From the NCBI GenBank assembly GCA_902495245.1, contig CABUWI010000001.1:1-64000 (forward strand): a DNA stretch of 64,000 nucleotides, written 5' to 3'. A program made the position numbers and the translations under genes. The notes beneath the pieces were generated by a model, which saw nothing but the letters and a program-made list of their open reading frames with translations, was not told the origin of the DNA and did no database searches. Below, piece by piece: positions 50,854 through 59,992 of the stretch. The stretch's first letter is position 1. Every line of letters starts with the position of its first letter. Origin of the DNA: an uncultured Porphyromonadaceae bacterium (GTDB lineage: Bacteria > Bacteroidota > Bacteroidia > Bacteroidales > Muribaculaceae).

Positions 50854-52071
50854 ATGGAAGAGAAAAAGAAAGTATTGCTGGCGTTCAGCGGCGGTCTCGA
50901 CACGTCGTTTGCCGTTAAATATCTGTCGGAAGACCTCGGTTATGAGGTCCATACTGCAATAGCCAACACCGGCGGCTTCACCGCCGACGAACTGGCCGCC
51001 ATCGAGCGTCGCGCTTATGCCCTCGGCGCCAAAAGTCATGCCACGCTTGACATTACGCGCGAATATTACGAGAAGAGTATCCGCTACATGGTCTATGGCA
51101 ATATATTGCGCAACGGCACATATCCCATCTCGGTGAGCAGCGAGCGTATTTTCCAGGCCATCGGCATCATTCAGTATGCAAAGGAAATCGGCGCGCACTG
51201 CGTGGCCCACGGTTCGACCGGCGCAGGCAATGACCAGGTGCGTTTCGACCTGACATTCCAGATTCTCGCACCCGAAATCGAAATCATTACCCCCACACGC
51301 GATCTGACCCTGACGCGCGAATATGAAATCAACTATCTGAAGGAACACGGCTTTGAGGCTGACTTCAAGAAGATGGAATATTCAATCAACAAGGGCCTGT
51401 GGGGCACGAGCATCGGCGGCAAGGAAACCCTTCATTCCGAACAGACGCTGCCCGACTCGGCATATCCCTCGCAGGTTACCGCCCAAGGAGAAGAGTCGCT
51501 GAAAATCACGTTTGAAAAGGGCGAGATTGCGGCTGTTAACGGCAAGCAGTATGCCGACAAGGTTGCCGCAATCCGTGAAATCGAAAGCATTGCCTCGAAA
51601 TTCGGCATCGGCCGCGACATGCACATCGGCGATACCATTATCGGCATCAAAGGCCGCGTAGGTTTCGAGGCTGCCGCCCCGATTGTGATTATCGCGGCCC
51701 ACAAAATGCTCGAAAAGCACACCCTGACCAAGTGGCAGCAGTATTGGAAAGACCAGATTGGCACGTGGTACGGCATGTTCCTGCACGAGGCTCAGTATCT
51801 GGAGCCGGTGATGCGCGACATGGAGGCATTCCTCGAAAGCTCGCAGGCTAACGTTACGGGCACTGTCGAGGTGCGCCTGCGTCCGCTGGGTTACACGCTT
51901 GTCGGCGTTGACTCGCCGTTTGACCTGATGAAGACCGACTTCGGCGAATATGGCGAGGTTAACAAGGCTTGGAGCGCCGACGACGTCAAGGGCTTCACCA
52001 AGATTCTGGGCAACCAGATGAAGATTTATTATAATGTGCAGAAGCGAAACGGTATAGACGACTACGAATGA
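50854..52071 (+). CDS. argG: Argininosuccinate synthase
   Basis: 405 residues. Condenses citrulline and aspartate with ATP to argininosuccinate. The PP-loop motif FSGGLDTS (11-18) is visible; GSTGAGNDQVRF is the second ATP/aspartate-binding segment. It ends in a 4-base overlap with argC. Confidence 0.95.
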   Translation: MEEKKKVLLAFSGGLDTSFAVKYLSEDLGYEVHTAIANTGGFTADELAAIERRAYALGAKSHATLDITREYYEKSIRYMVYGNILRNGTYPISVSSERIFQAIGIIQYAKEIGAHCVAHGSTGAGNDQVRFDLTFQILAPEIEIITPTRDLTLTREYEINYLKEHGFEADFKKMEYSINKGLWGTSIGGKETLHSEQTLPDSAYPSQVTAQGEESLKITFEKGEIAAVNGKQYADKVAAIREIESIASKFGIGRDMHIGDTIIGIKGRVGFEAAAPIVIIAAHKMLEKHTLTKWQQYWKDQIGTWYGMFLHEAQYLEPVMRDMEAFLESSQANVTGTVEVRLRPLGYTLVGVDSPFDLMKTDFGEYGEVNKAWSADDVKGFTKILGNQMKIYYNVQKRNGIDDYE

Positions 52072-53024
52072 AAATAGGCATTATTGGCGGTGCGGGCTAT
52101 ACGGCCGGCGAGCTGCTGAGACTGCTCGTCAATCACCCCGACGCCGAGATTGTGTTTGTCAACTCGTCGAGCAATGCCGGCAATCCCGTAGGGAGTGTGC
52201 ATTGCGGATTGGAAGAGAGCGGACTGACGTTTACCGACGAGATGCCGCTTGACAGCATCGACCTGCTCTTTATCTGCTCGGCCCATGGCGAAAGCTCGAA
52301 ATTCATCGAGGCGCACTCCGTTCCCGAATCGCTGCGTATAATTGACCTTGCGCAGGATTTCCGCGACGAGCATGGCGGCTTCGTGTACGGCTTGCCCGAA
52401 CTGCAGCGCGAGCGCATCAAGGGCGCCCGCAGGGTTGCCAACCCGGGCTGTTTCGCAACGGCTATCCAGCTGTCGCTGCTGCCTGTGGCCAAGGCCGGTC
52501 TGTTGCCGTCAGAGGTGCATGTTACCGGCATCACGGGGTCTACCGGTGCCGGCGTGAAGCCGGGCGCAACGACCCACTTCAGCTGGCGCTCGGACAATCT
52601 GTCGGTCTACAAGGCGTTCACTCACCAGCATCTGGCAGAAATCAAGCGTACGCTTGCCAAGCTGCTGCCGGGGTTCAATGGCGAGATAGACTTTGTGCCC
52701 GTCAGAGGCGACTTTGCCCGCGGCATCTTTGCCATGACCTATTTTAAGTCGGACATGTCTCAGGCCGAGGCCCAAAAACTTTACGAAGATTTCTATGCCG
52801 ACTGTCCCTTTGTGTCGGTAAGCCCGAAGGGCGTTGACCTGAAGCAGGCCGTCAATACCAACCGCGCCCGCGTCTCTGTTGAGGCCCACGATGGCAAGCT
52901 GCTGGTTGTCTGCGCAATAGACAATCTGCTCAAAGGGGCGTCCGGACAGGCCGTGCAGAACATGAATCTCATGTTCGGGCTCGACGAGCGCACAGGGCTG
53001 AATCTTAAACCCTCAGCATTCTGA
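52068..53024 (+). CDS. argC: N-acyl-gamma-glutamyl-phosphate reductase
   Basis: 318 residues. NADPH-dependent reduction of the acyl-glutamyl phosphate. Rossmann motif GGAGYTAGEL (7-16), active-site C128 (NPGCFAT) and the conserved HFSWRSDN and HQHLAEI segments. The start overlaps argG by 4 bases. Confidence 0.95.
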   Translation: MKIGIIGGAGYTAGELLRLLVNHPDAEIVFVNSSSNAGNPVGSVHCGLEESGLTFTDEMPLDSIDLLFICSAHGESSKFIEAHSVPESLRIIDLAQDFRDEHGGFVYGLPELQRERIKGARRVANPGCFATAIQLSLLPVAKAGLLPSEVHVTGITGSTGAGVKPGATTHFSWRSDNLSVYKAFTHQHLAEIKRTLAKLLPGFNGEIDFVPVRGDFARGIFAMTYFKSDMSQAEAQKLYEDFYADCPFVSVSPKGVDLKQAVNTNRARVSVEAHDGKLLVVCAIDNLLKGASGQAVQNMNLMFGLDERTGLNLKPSAF

Positions 53025-53028
53025 ATCG

Positions 53029-54162
53029 ATGAAAACATTTCCCGTTTACGCACTTTATGACATCGAGCCGGTCAGCGGCAAGGGCAGTTATGTCTACACC
53101 GCCGACGGCACGGAGTATCTTGACCTTTACGGCGGCCACGCCGTGATTTCCATCGGTCATGCTCACCCGACATATGTCAAGGCGGTGAGCGAGCAGGTGG
53201 GCCGGCTCGGGTTTTACTCGAATTCGGTAAAAAACTCGCTTCAGGAGCGTCTGGCTGAGAGAATCGGCGAGGTGTCGGGCCTGACCGACTATTCGGCGTT
53301 TTTCGTGAACTCCGGCGCTGAAGCAAACGAGAATGCCATCAAATTGGCGTCGTTCCATACCGGACGCCGCAAAGTGCTGGCTATGGGGCGCGCATTTCAC
53401 GGGCGCACGTCGGGCGCAGTGGCTGCAACCGATAATCCAGCTATACGCTCGCCGTTTAACGAGACCGACAACGTTGATTTCGTGCCGCTGAATGACATCG
53501 CCGCCGTAAAGGCTGCATTGGCCACGGAGCAGTATGCCGCCGTGATTGTCGAAGGAATCCAGGGCGTCAGCGGAATTCACGAGCCGACGTCTGATTTCTT
53601 AATCGCGCTGCAAGAGGCCGCCCAACAGAGCGGCACAGTGGTCATAGCCGATGAGATTCAGAGCGGTTATGGTCGTAGCGGCCGTTTCTTCGCATGGCAA
53701 CATACGCCCGGGTTCAAGCCGGACCTCGTTACTTGCGCCAAGGGCATTGCCAACGGCTTTCCGATGGGAGCCGTGTTGATTTCACCGCGGTTCGCGCCTG
53801 TGAAGTCGATGCTCGGCACCACCTTCGGTGGCAACCATTTGGGTTGTGCGGCGGCGTTGGCTGTTCTCGACGTCATTGAGAGCGAACATCTCATAGACAA
53901 TGCCGCCTCTGTGGGCGCATATCTGCTTGAGCAGCTGCACAAAATCAAGGGCATCAAAGAAGTGCGCGGCCGCGGCCTCATGATTGGCATCGAGATTGAC
54001 GGTGATGCGTCCGAACTGCGCAAGCGCTTGCTCTTCGAGCACCACATATTTACCGGCGGCGCGGGCAAGAACGTGATTCGCCTGTTGCCGGCCCTGGGAC
54101 TGACCCGCGCTCAGGCCGACAGCTTCCTGGCATCTTTTAACTCTCTTTTGAACTCGAAATGA
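53029..54162 (+). CDS. argD: Acylornithine aminotransferase
   Basis: 377 residues. PLP-dependent class III aminotransferase converting acylglutamate semialdehyde to acylornithine. Motifs: NSGAEANENAIKLA (94-107), DEIQSGYGRSG (208-218) and the PLP lysine K238 (CAKGIANG). It ends in a 4-base overlap with argF'. Length matches the family. Confidence 0.95.
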   Translation: MKTFPVYALYDIEPVSGKGSYVYTADGTEYLDLYGGHAVISIGHAHPTYVKAVSEQVGRLGFYSNSVKNSLQERLAERIGEVSGLTDYSAFFVNSGAEANENAIKLASFHTGRRKVLAMGRAFHGRTSGAVAATDNPAIRSPFNETDNVDFVPLNDIAAVKAALATEQYAAVIVEGIQGVSGIHEPTSDFLIALQEAAQQSGTVVIADEIQSGYGRSGRFFAWQHTPGFKPDLVTCAKGIANGFPMGAVLISPRFAPVKSMLGTTFGGNHLGCAAALAVLDVIESEHLIDNAASVGAYLLEQLHKIKGIKEVRGRGLMIGIEIDGDASELRKRLLFEHHIFTGGAGKNVIRLLPALGLTRAQADSFLASFNSLLNSK

Positions 54163-55112
54163 AGCACTTCACCAATGTGGCCGACATCGGCCCGCTCGAC
54201 AAGGCCGTAGCCGAGGCTCTTGAAATCAAGCGCGACCGCTTCGCCTATACTTCGCTCGGCAAGAACAAGACACTGTTGATGCTCTTTTTCAACTCTTCGC
54301 TGCGCACTCGCCTTTCGACACAGAAGGCGGCGATGAACCTCGGCATGAACGTCATGGTTCTCGACGTGAATCAGGGCGCTTGGAAGCTCGAAACGGAGCG
54401 TGGGGTAGTGATGGACGGCGACAAGGCCGAACATCTTCTTGAGGCTATCCCGGTGATGGGTTCATATTGCGACATCATTGGAGTGCGCTCTTTTGCCGGG
54501 CTTAAAGACCGCGATGAGGACTATGAGGAGCGCGTGCTCAAGCAGTTCATAGACCTGTCGGGACGCCCGGTCTTCTCGATGGAAGCAGCGACGCGCCACC
54601 CGCTGCAGAGTTTCGCCGACCTCATCACAATAGAGGAGCACAAGACCAAAAAGCGGCCTAAGGTGGTGATGACATGGGCGCCTCACCCCAAGGCCCTTCC
54701 GCAGGCCGTGCCAAATTCGTTTGCCGAATGGATCAATGCCACCGACTATGAGTTTGTAATTGCAAACCCCGAGGGATATGACCTTGACCCGCAGTTTGTC
54801 GGCCGTGCCATCGTCGAACATGACCAGCGCAAGGCGCTTGAAGGCGCCGACTTTGTCTATGCCAAGAACTGGAGTGCGTATGAGGCGCCTAACTATGGCA
54901 AGGTCCTGTCGCAAGACCGCGACTGGACCGTCGACGCTGAAAAAATGGCGCTGACCGACAATGCGGCTTTCATGCATTGTCTGCCCGTGCGCCGCAACAT
55001 GATTGTTACCGACGACGTGATTGACTCGCCGCGTTCGCTCGTGATTCAGGAAGCTGCCAATCGCGAGATTTCGGCGCAGACTGTGCTTAAACGAATGCTT
55101 GAGAGTTTATGA
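54159..55112 (+). CDS. argF': N-succinylornithine carbamoyltransferase
   Basis: 317 residues. Carbamoyl phosphate motif SSLRTR (46-51) and the HPLQSFAD segment are present. The usual ornithine-transcarbamylase SMG loop is absent. In Bacteroidetes this enzyme acts on N-succinylornithine rather than ornithine. The residue that sets acetyl versus succinyl preference in the family (Pro90 in the Bacteroides fragilis enzyme, Glu92 in acetylornithine enzymes) is Ala90 here (GDKAEHLLEA), which still excludes the acetyl-type glutamate. It overlaps argD and argB by 4 bases each. Confidence 0.9.
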   Translation: MKHFTNVADIGPLDKAVAEALEIKRDRFAYTSLGKNKTLLMLFFNSSLRTRLSTQKAAMNLGMNVMVLDVNQGAWKLETERGVVMDGDKAEHLLEAIPVMGSYCDIIGVRSFAGLKDRDEDYEERVLKQFIDLSGRPVFSMEAATRHPLQSFADLITIEEHKTKKRPKVVMTWAPHPKALPQAVPNSFAEWINATDYEFVIANPEGYDLDPQFVGRAIVEHDQRKALEGADFVYAKNWSAYEAPNYGKVLSQDRDWTVDAEKMALTDNAAFMHCLPVRRNMIVTDDVIDSPRSLVIQEAANREISAQTVLKRMLESL

Positions 55113-55882
55113 TTAACGTGGTCAAAATCGGAGGGAATGTCATTGACGATAATGACGCTTTAGGGCGGTTTGTCAATGACTTCGCCTCACTGCCGCAGCC
55201 TCGAATTCTCGTTCATGGCGGCGGCAAGGAAGCTACCGCCATGAGCGCGCGCCTCGGCATCGAGACCAAGATGGTTGATGGCCGCCGTATTACCGACGAA
55301 GCTACATTGCAGGTAGTTACGATGGTCTATGCCGGTCTTGTCAACAAACGCATCGTCGCGATGTTGCAGGCTGCCGGCGTAAATGCCATAGGGCTGTGCG
55401 GCGCTGACGGCCGGCTGATTACCTCGCGCCGCCGCAACCCCGAACCTATTGACTATGGCTATGTCGGTGATGTTGTAGAGGTAAACGTGGCTACAATTAA
55501 AGCTTTACTTGAAGCCGGATTCACGCCCGTTGTATGCGCTATTACGCGTGGAATTGACCCCGCCGACGGGCTGCTGCTCAACACTAACGCAGACTCCGTT
55601 GCCTGCGCGGTGGCCGAAGGTGCGGCGCAAATCGGGCCGACAACAATGCACTATTGCTTCGAAAAGGCCGGAGTGCTGCTTGATATCGATAATCCCGACA
55701 GCCTCATTCAAGAGATTACACCTCAGGTCTTCGAGCGCCTGAAGGCCGACGGAATTGTGCATAGCGGCATGTTGCCGAAAATTACGAATGCCATCAAGGC
55801 GTGCGAGCGCGGTGTGGAGTCGGTGATTATCCAATCGGCAGACGCTCTGACGTCCGGCGTAGGTACAGTTGTGCGGATATGA
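55109..55882 (+). CDS. argB: N-acylglutamate kinase
   Basis: 257 residues. Amino-acid kinase fold with HGGGKEATA (31-39) and the NTNADSVA segment. It phosphorylates N-acylglutamate (probably N-succinylglutamate, matching argF'). Start overlaps argF' by 4 bases; its TGA overlaps the argE start by 4 bases. Confidence 0.93.
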   Translation: MINVVKIGGNVIDDNDALGRFVNDFASLPQPRILVHGGGKEATAMSARLGIETKMVDGRRITDEATLQVVTMVYAGLVNKRIVAMLQAAGVNAIGLCGADGRLITSRRRNPEPIDYGYVGDVVEVNVATIKALLEAGFTPVVCAITRGIDPADGLLLNTNADSVACAVAEGAAQIGPTTMHYCFEKAGVLLDIDNPDSLIQEITPQVFERLKADGIVHSGMLPKITNAIKACERGVESVIIQSADALTSGVGTVVRI

Positions 55883-56961
55883 GAAAGAGTGCGGTTGACT
55901 TGTTGAAACGGTTGATTGCCACGCCTTCCGTCTCGCGCGACGAGTCGGGCACCGCGCAGTTGCTGTTCGACGAGCTGAAAGCTCGCGGAGCTGACCCGAT
56001 GCGCCATTATAACAACATCTGGGCACTCGCTGCACCGTATGATGCCGGCAAACCGACATTGCTGCTCAATTCTCATCACGACACGGTGAAACCCTCGGTC
56101 GCTTATACCCGCGACCCATTCGCACCGGCTGAAGAGGACGGAGCTCTCTTCGGCCTCGGAAGCAACGATGCGGGCGCATCGCTTGTCGGGCTCGTAGAGA
56201 CATTTTTTCACTTCAAAGGCCGCGAGCTTCCGTTTAATCTGATGCTGGCCCTCACTGCCGAAGAGGAAGTTACGGGCGAGAAGGGCATACGCGCAATGAC
56301 GGCACTCTGGGAAAACCGGAATATGCTGCCCGATTGGGGCATAGTCGGTGAGCCTACGGGCATGGACGTGGCCATAGGCGAACGCGGGCTCGTTGTGCTT
56401 GATTGCATTGCCCGGGCGCGAGGCGGACATGCCGCCCGCAGTGAGGGAGAAAATGCGCTTTACAAGGCGCTCGACGATATTGCAGCGTTGCGAACCGTGA
56501 AGTTTCCGCGCCAATCGCAGCTGCTCGGGCCGATAAAGGTTACCGTAACGCAAATTGAAGCCGGTCGGCAGCACAATGTGCTGCCCGAGGAGTGCCGGTT
56601 TGTCGTTGATGTGCGCACCACCGACGCCATGACCAATGAAGAAACCGTAGATTATCTAAAGGCGCAGATCGGCTCGGAGGCCGTTGCGCGCTCTACGCGG
56701 ATAAGGGCGTCGGCCATCAGCAGCGAGCACCCGTTGGTGCGCGCGGCCGTAAATTCCGGAGCTGCAACCTTTGTATCTCCCACCACGTCAGATCAGTCCG
56801 TGCTGCCGATGGTGCAGACAATCAAAATCGGCATCGGTCGGTCAGAGCGTAGCCATACGCCCGACGAATTCGTCATGATTGACGAAATAGAAGCCGGCAT
56901 AGAACGATATATTACAATAATCAATAACTTTGCAAATGAAATTGTGGGACAAGGGCTATGA
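55879..56961 (+). CDS. argE: M20-family acylornithine/acylcitrulline deacylase
   Basis: 360 residues. Zinc peptidase family M20 with metal ligands in LNSHHDTVK (H-x-D), GSNDAGA and TAEEEVTGE, and a dimerization domain around RGGHAARSE. It removes the acyl group to free citrulline or ornithine. Start 55879 (MRKSAVD) is chosen; the frame is open to 55801, but that part overlaps argB and has no family likeness. Confidence 0.9.
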   Translation: MRKSAVDLLKRLIATPSVSRDESGTAQLLFDELKARGADPMRHYNNIWALAAPYDAGKPTLLLNSHHDTVKPSVAYTRDPFAPAEEDGALFGLGSNDAGASLVGLVETFFHFKGRELPFNLMLALTAEEEVTGEKGIRAMTALWENRNMLPDWGIVGEPTGMDVAIGERGLVVLDCIARARGGHAARSEGENALYKALDDIAALRTVKFPRQSQLLGPIKVTVTQIEAGRQHNVLPEECRFVVDVRTTDAMTNEETVDYLKAQIGSEAVARSTRIRASAISSEHPLVRAAVNSGAATFVSPTTSDQSVLPMVQTIKIGIGRSERSHTPDEFVMIDEIEAGIERYITIINNFANEIVGQGL

Positions 56962-58228
56962 GCCCGACAAAATGATAGAAACCTTCACCGTGGGCCGCGA
57001 CCGCGAACTCGACCTGGCGCTCGCACCTTATGACATCGAGGGCTCGATGGCACACATACGCATGCTCGAATCCATCGGCCTGCTGAGCCGAGAAGAGCTG
57101 GAAACCTTGCTCAAAGAGCTTGAGGCGCTTCATGAAGAGGCCGTCGACGGTCGCTTCGTTATCGAGCCTGATGTTGAAGATGTTCACTCGCAGGTAGAGC
57201 TGATGTTGACGCGCAAACTGGGCGACATAGGCAAAAAAATCCACTCCGGCCGCTCGCGCAACGACCAGGTGCTCGTCGACCTCAAGCTATTCATTCGCGC
57301 GCAGATAAAAGAAATTGCCAAGGCGGTTTCCGAGCTGTTTGACAGGCTTCAGCATCTGAGCGAAGAACACAAAGCGGTGCTGATGCCGGGCTATACCCAT
57401 GCGCAGATAGCCATGCCGTCGTCGTTCGGATTGTGGTTCGGCGCTTATGCCGAATCGCTGACCGACGATGTGGAGATGCTTGTGGCTGCCTATCGCATTG
57501 CCGACCAGAATCCGCTCGGCTCGGCGGCAGGCTATGGTTCTTCATTCCCCCTTGACCGCGAAATGACAACCCGGCTGCTCGGATTCCGGACGATGCACTA
57601 CAATGTGGTTGCAGCGCAGATGAGCCGCGGCAAGACTGAAAAGGCGGTTGCCGCCGCCATCTCGGCCGTGGCCTCGACGCTCGGCCATCTTGCCGCCGAC
57701 GTCTGTCAGTTTATGTGTCAGAACTTCGGCTTCGTCAAGTTCCCCGATGAACTGACAACCGGCTCGTCAATCATGCCCCACAAAAAGAACCCGGACGTGT
57801 TCGAGATTATGCGCGGCAAGTGTAACCGCCTGCAGTCAGTGCCAAACGAGTTGGCGCTGCTCACGGCCAACTTGCCCCTCGGCTACAACCGCGACCTGCA
57901 GCTGATGAAAGACATTCTCTTTCCCGCCATGACCGAGATTGTTGACTGCCTCCATATGGCCGACTTCATGCTGGCTCACATTCAGGTCAACACGCACATT
58001 CTCGACGACCCGAAATATGACTATCTCTTTACGGTTGAAGATGTCAACCGGCTCGCGCTTGGCGGCATGCCGTTTCGCGAGGCCTACAAAACAGTGGGCA
58101 TGCAGGTGCAGAGCGGCAGCTACAGCCCGACGCGCTCGGTTAACCATACTCACATCGGCTCCATCGGCAATCCGGCCAATGATTTGATTGCCAAAAAGAT
58201 GCGCGATGCCCTCGACAGATTGTCATGA
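56936..58228 (+). CDS. argH: Argininosuccinate lyase
   Basis: 430 residues. Fumarase/aspartase superfamily with the signature GSSIMPHKKNPD and the SGRSRNDQV segment. It yields arginine and fumarate and closes the operon. Start 56936 (MKLWDKG) is chosen over a TTG two codons earlier. A TAACTTTG box at 56925-56932 lies just before it and could add an internal, nearly leaderless promoter. Confidence 0.94.
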   Translation: MKLWDKGYEPDKMIETFTVGRDRELDLALAPYDIEGSMAHIRMLESIGLLSREELETLLKELEALHEEAVDGRFVIEPDVEDVHSQVELMLTRKLGDIGKKIHSGRSRNDQVLVDLKLFIRAQIKEIAKAVSELFDRLQHLSEEHKAVLMPGYTHAQIAMPSSFGLWFGAYAESLTDDVEMLVAAYRIADQNPLGSAAGYGSSFPLDREMTTRLLGFRTMHYNVVAAQMSRGKTEKAVAAAISAVASTLGHLAADVCQFMCQNFGFVKFPDELTTGSSIMPHKKNPDVFEIMRGKCNRLQSVPNELALLTANLPLGYNRDLQLMKDILFPAMTEIVDCLHMADFMLAHIQVNTHILDDPKYDYLFTVEDVNRLALGGMPFREAYKTVGMQVQSGSYSPTRSVNHTHIGSIGNPANDLIAKKMRDALDRLS

Positions 58229-58266
58229 AAAATTAGAAATTTTATCAAAAAAATCGCCAAAAATAC

Positions 58267-58296
58267 TTGTAAATTCAGAAAAAGTCCGTAACTTTG
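58267..58296 (+). promoter_or_regulatory. tRNA-Val/tRNA-Ser promoter
   Basis: TTG (58267-58269), 19 bp, TAACTTTG (58289-58296), 20 bp before the tRNA-Val gene. Confidence 0.75.
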
Positions 58297-58315
58297 CAGC
58301 GCAATTCAGCGAAAC

Positions 58316-58390
58316 GGGCGCTTAGCTCAGCTGGTTCAGAGCGTCTGCCTTACAAGCAGAGGGTCGGGGGTTCGAATCCCTCAGCGCCCA
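58316..58390 (+). tRNA. tRNA-Val (TAC)
   Basis: A 75-nt cloverleaf: acceptor GGGCGCT with AGCGCCC, anticodon TAC in CTTACAA, T-arm GGTTCGAATCC, discriminator A. CCA is not encoded. Confidence 0.95.
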
Positions 58391-58448
58391 CCCCAAAAGC
58401 CACCAACTCGCCCGATGCGGTGGTTTTTTACTGACCGAAACAACTCAA

Positions 58449-58535
58449 GGAAAGATGCCGGAGCGGTCGATCGGGACGGTCTCGAAAACCGTTGTACCCT
58501 TACGGGTACCCAGGGTTCGAATCCCTGTCTTTCCG
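58449..58535 (+). tRNA. tRNA-Ser (CGA)
   Basis: An 87-nt type II tRNA with a long variable arm (GTACCCTTACGGGTAC). Acceptor GGAAAGA with TCTTTCC, discriminator G, anticodon CGA in TCTCGAAAA. It is probably co-transcribed with tRNA-Val. Confidence 0.94.
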
Positions 58536-58539
58536 CTGC

Positions 58540-58568
58540 AATAACTCGCTGAAATTCAGCGAGTTATT
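58540..58568 (+). terminator. tRNA-Ser terminator
   Basis: A 14-bp perfect stem (58540-58553 with 58555-58568), effective loop GAAATTC, followed by a T-rich stretch. It ends 7 bases before the next gene. Confidence 0.8.
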
Positions 58569-58575
58569 TATTTTG

Positions 58576-59487
58576 ATGTTTCGCAAATTTATGGTTACTG
58601 ACGGGAATTTTTATATCGTTGAGGCCGATGGTGATAAGAAACGATATCTTTCTCTGTTGCTCGAAGGCGATGAGTCAGAAGCAATGATTGACAGATATAT
58701 TGCCGAAGGGACTCTTTATGTCGGCATGCTTGGCGATGTGCCGATTGCGGTTTGTGTGGTTCTAAATCTTGATGCCGATACAGTTGAGGTGAAGAATCTT
58801 GCCGTTGACGCCAATTACAGAAGGCAGGGCGTTGGGCGAAGAATGCTTGCTCATGTCGAGAGTCAGTCTCGGGCTAACCGAATCGTGCTCGGAACCGGTG
58901 AAACGCCGTCGACGCTCCGTTTTTATGAGTCGTGCGGGTATTCTTATTCTCACCGCATTCCTGGCTTCTTCACGACTAATTATCCTGCGCCTATTATTGA
59001 GGAAGGCGTAACGTTGAAAGATATGATTTATCTTGTTAAGGACAAACGTGCGGATAACGAGCCGGCAATAGTCAGGTGCGGCCCTATGGATTATCCGCTG
59101 CTCGCTGCGATTTGGGAACGCTCGGTGCGCGCTTCTCACGATTTTCTTTCAGAAAATGTGATTGCCGAGATTAAGGCGGCGCTTGAACCTAAGTATTTTC
59201 CAAGTGTCGCCTTATATGCTGTAGTGGTCAATGGCAGAAAGGTCGGATTTATCGGCCTGTCAGATGCGAAAATAGAAATGCTGTTTGTTGATGCTGATTG
59301 CCGCGGCCACGGATTCGGCTCGATTCTCGTGGAGTTCGCAAAGCGCGAAGGTGCAGTGGCCGTTGACGTGAACGAGCAGAATCGCGCCGCTTACCGGTTT
59401 TATATGGCACACGGATTCAATGTGATTGCGCGCGACGACACAGATGATGCGGGGCGGCCGTATCCGATTTTACATCTCGGGCTGTAA
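58576..59487 (+). CDS. Double GNAT-domain acetyltransferase
   Basis: 303 residues, two GNAT domains in tandem. The first (about 1-140) carries YRRQGVGRRML and the second (about 155-303) CRGHGFGSILVEF, each at the acyl-CoA-binding position. One domain may be catalytic and the other regulatory. The start at 58576 is chosen because the longer frame from 58492 overlaps tRNA-Ser. An alternative ATG is at 58591. Convergent with the META-domain lipoprotein. Confidence 0.85.
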   Translation: MFRKFMVTDGNFYIVEADGDKKRYLSLLLEGDESEAMIDRYIAEGTLYVGMLGDVPIAVCVVLNLDADTVEVKNLAVDANYRRQGVGRRMLAHVESQSRANRIVLGTGETPSTLRFYESCGYSYSHRIPGFFTTNYPAPIIEEGVTLKDMIYLVKDKRADNEPAIVRCGPMDYPLLAAIWERSVRASHDFLSENVIAEIKAALEPKYFPSVALYAVVVNGRKVGFIGLSDAKIEMLFVDADCRGHGFGSILVEFAKREGAVAVDVNEQNRAAYRFYMAHGFNVIARDDTDDAGRPYPILHLGL

Positions 59488-59488
59488 G

Positions 59489-59980
59489 TTATTTGATTTC
59501 GGTTTTTGCTTTGCGAAGCAGAATGCACTCGGCAGGCATTGCGCCGTTCAGCCTCACTACGGAGTCATTCTGAACGTCAATAGTTGAGATGCAGGGCAGA
59601 ATACGGCGCAATGCTTCTTCTGTCTGCATATTGTCGCATGCAAGTTCGGTCATGGCCGCGTTGCCGAGCAATATCGTGTCTCCCTTTACGGTATATGTCC
59701 CCGAAAAAGAGTTGCAATTGGTCATTATGAAGTAGGTGCTGTCTTCAAACACGAAATACTGGCTTATTCCGGGCACCACCTCATCGGGACGAACATAGTC
59801 TGAATCGTTGAACACTATATTCTCGATAAACCATTGGCCGCGCAAATCGGTTTCGACTGTTGCAGCCGTCGCCGCGTTGTCTTTGGTTGTCGATTTATTC
59901 TCTTTGCTGTCCGAGCAGCCGGTTGCGATGGCTGCCGATGCAACGGCAATGGCAGCAAATGTTGCTATATGTAACTTCAT
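59489..59980 (-). CDS. META-domain lipoprotein
   Basis: 163 residues. Lipobox ATGC (Cys22), low-complexity linker rich in T, N and A (about 25-45), then a META/HslJ-like domain (about 48-160) with LRGQWFIENI, MTNCNSFSGTYTV and MTELACDN patterns. HslJ-type proteins are envelope proteins linked to stress and drug tolerance. It starts 12 bases after the AmpG-like transporter stop, so it is likely in the same operon. Confidence 0.85.
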   Translation of the reverse strand: MKLHIATFAAIAVASAAIATGCSDSKENKSTTKDNAATAATVETDLRGQWFIENIVFNDSDYVRPDEVVPGISQYFVFEDSTYFIMTNCNSFSGTYTVKGDTILLGNAAMTELACDNMQTEEALRRILPCISTIDVQNDSVVRLNGAMPAECILLRKAKTEIK

Positions 59981-59992
59981 GGAGTAGTTATA

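Noticed and set aside
58492..58575. Upstream start of the double GNAT protein
   Set aside because: Lies inside the tRNA-Ser gene and its terminator.
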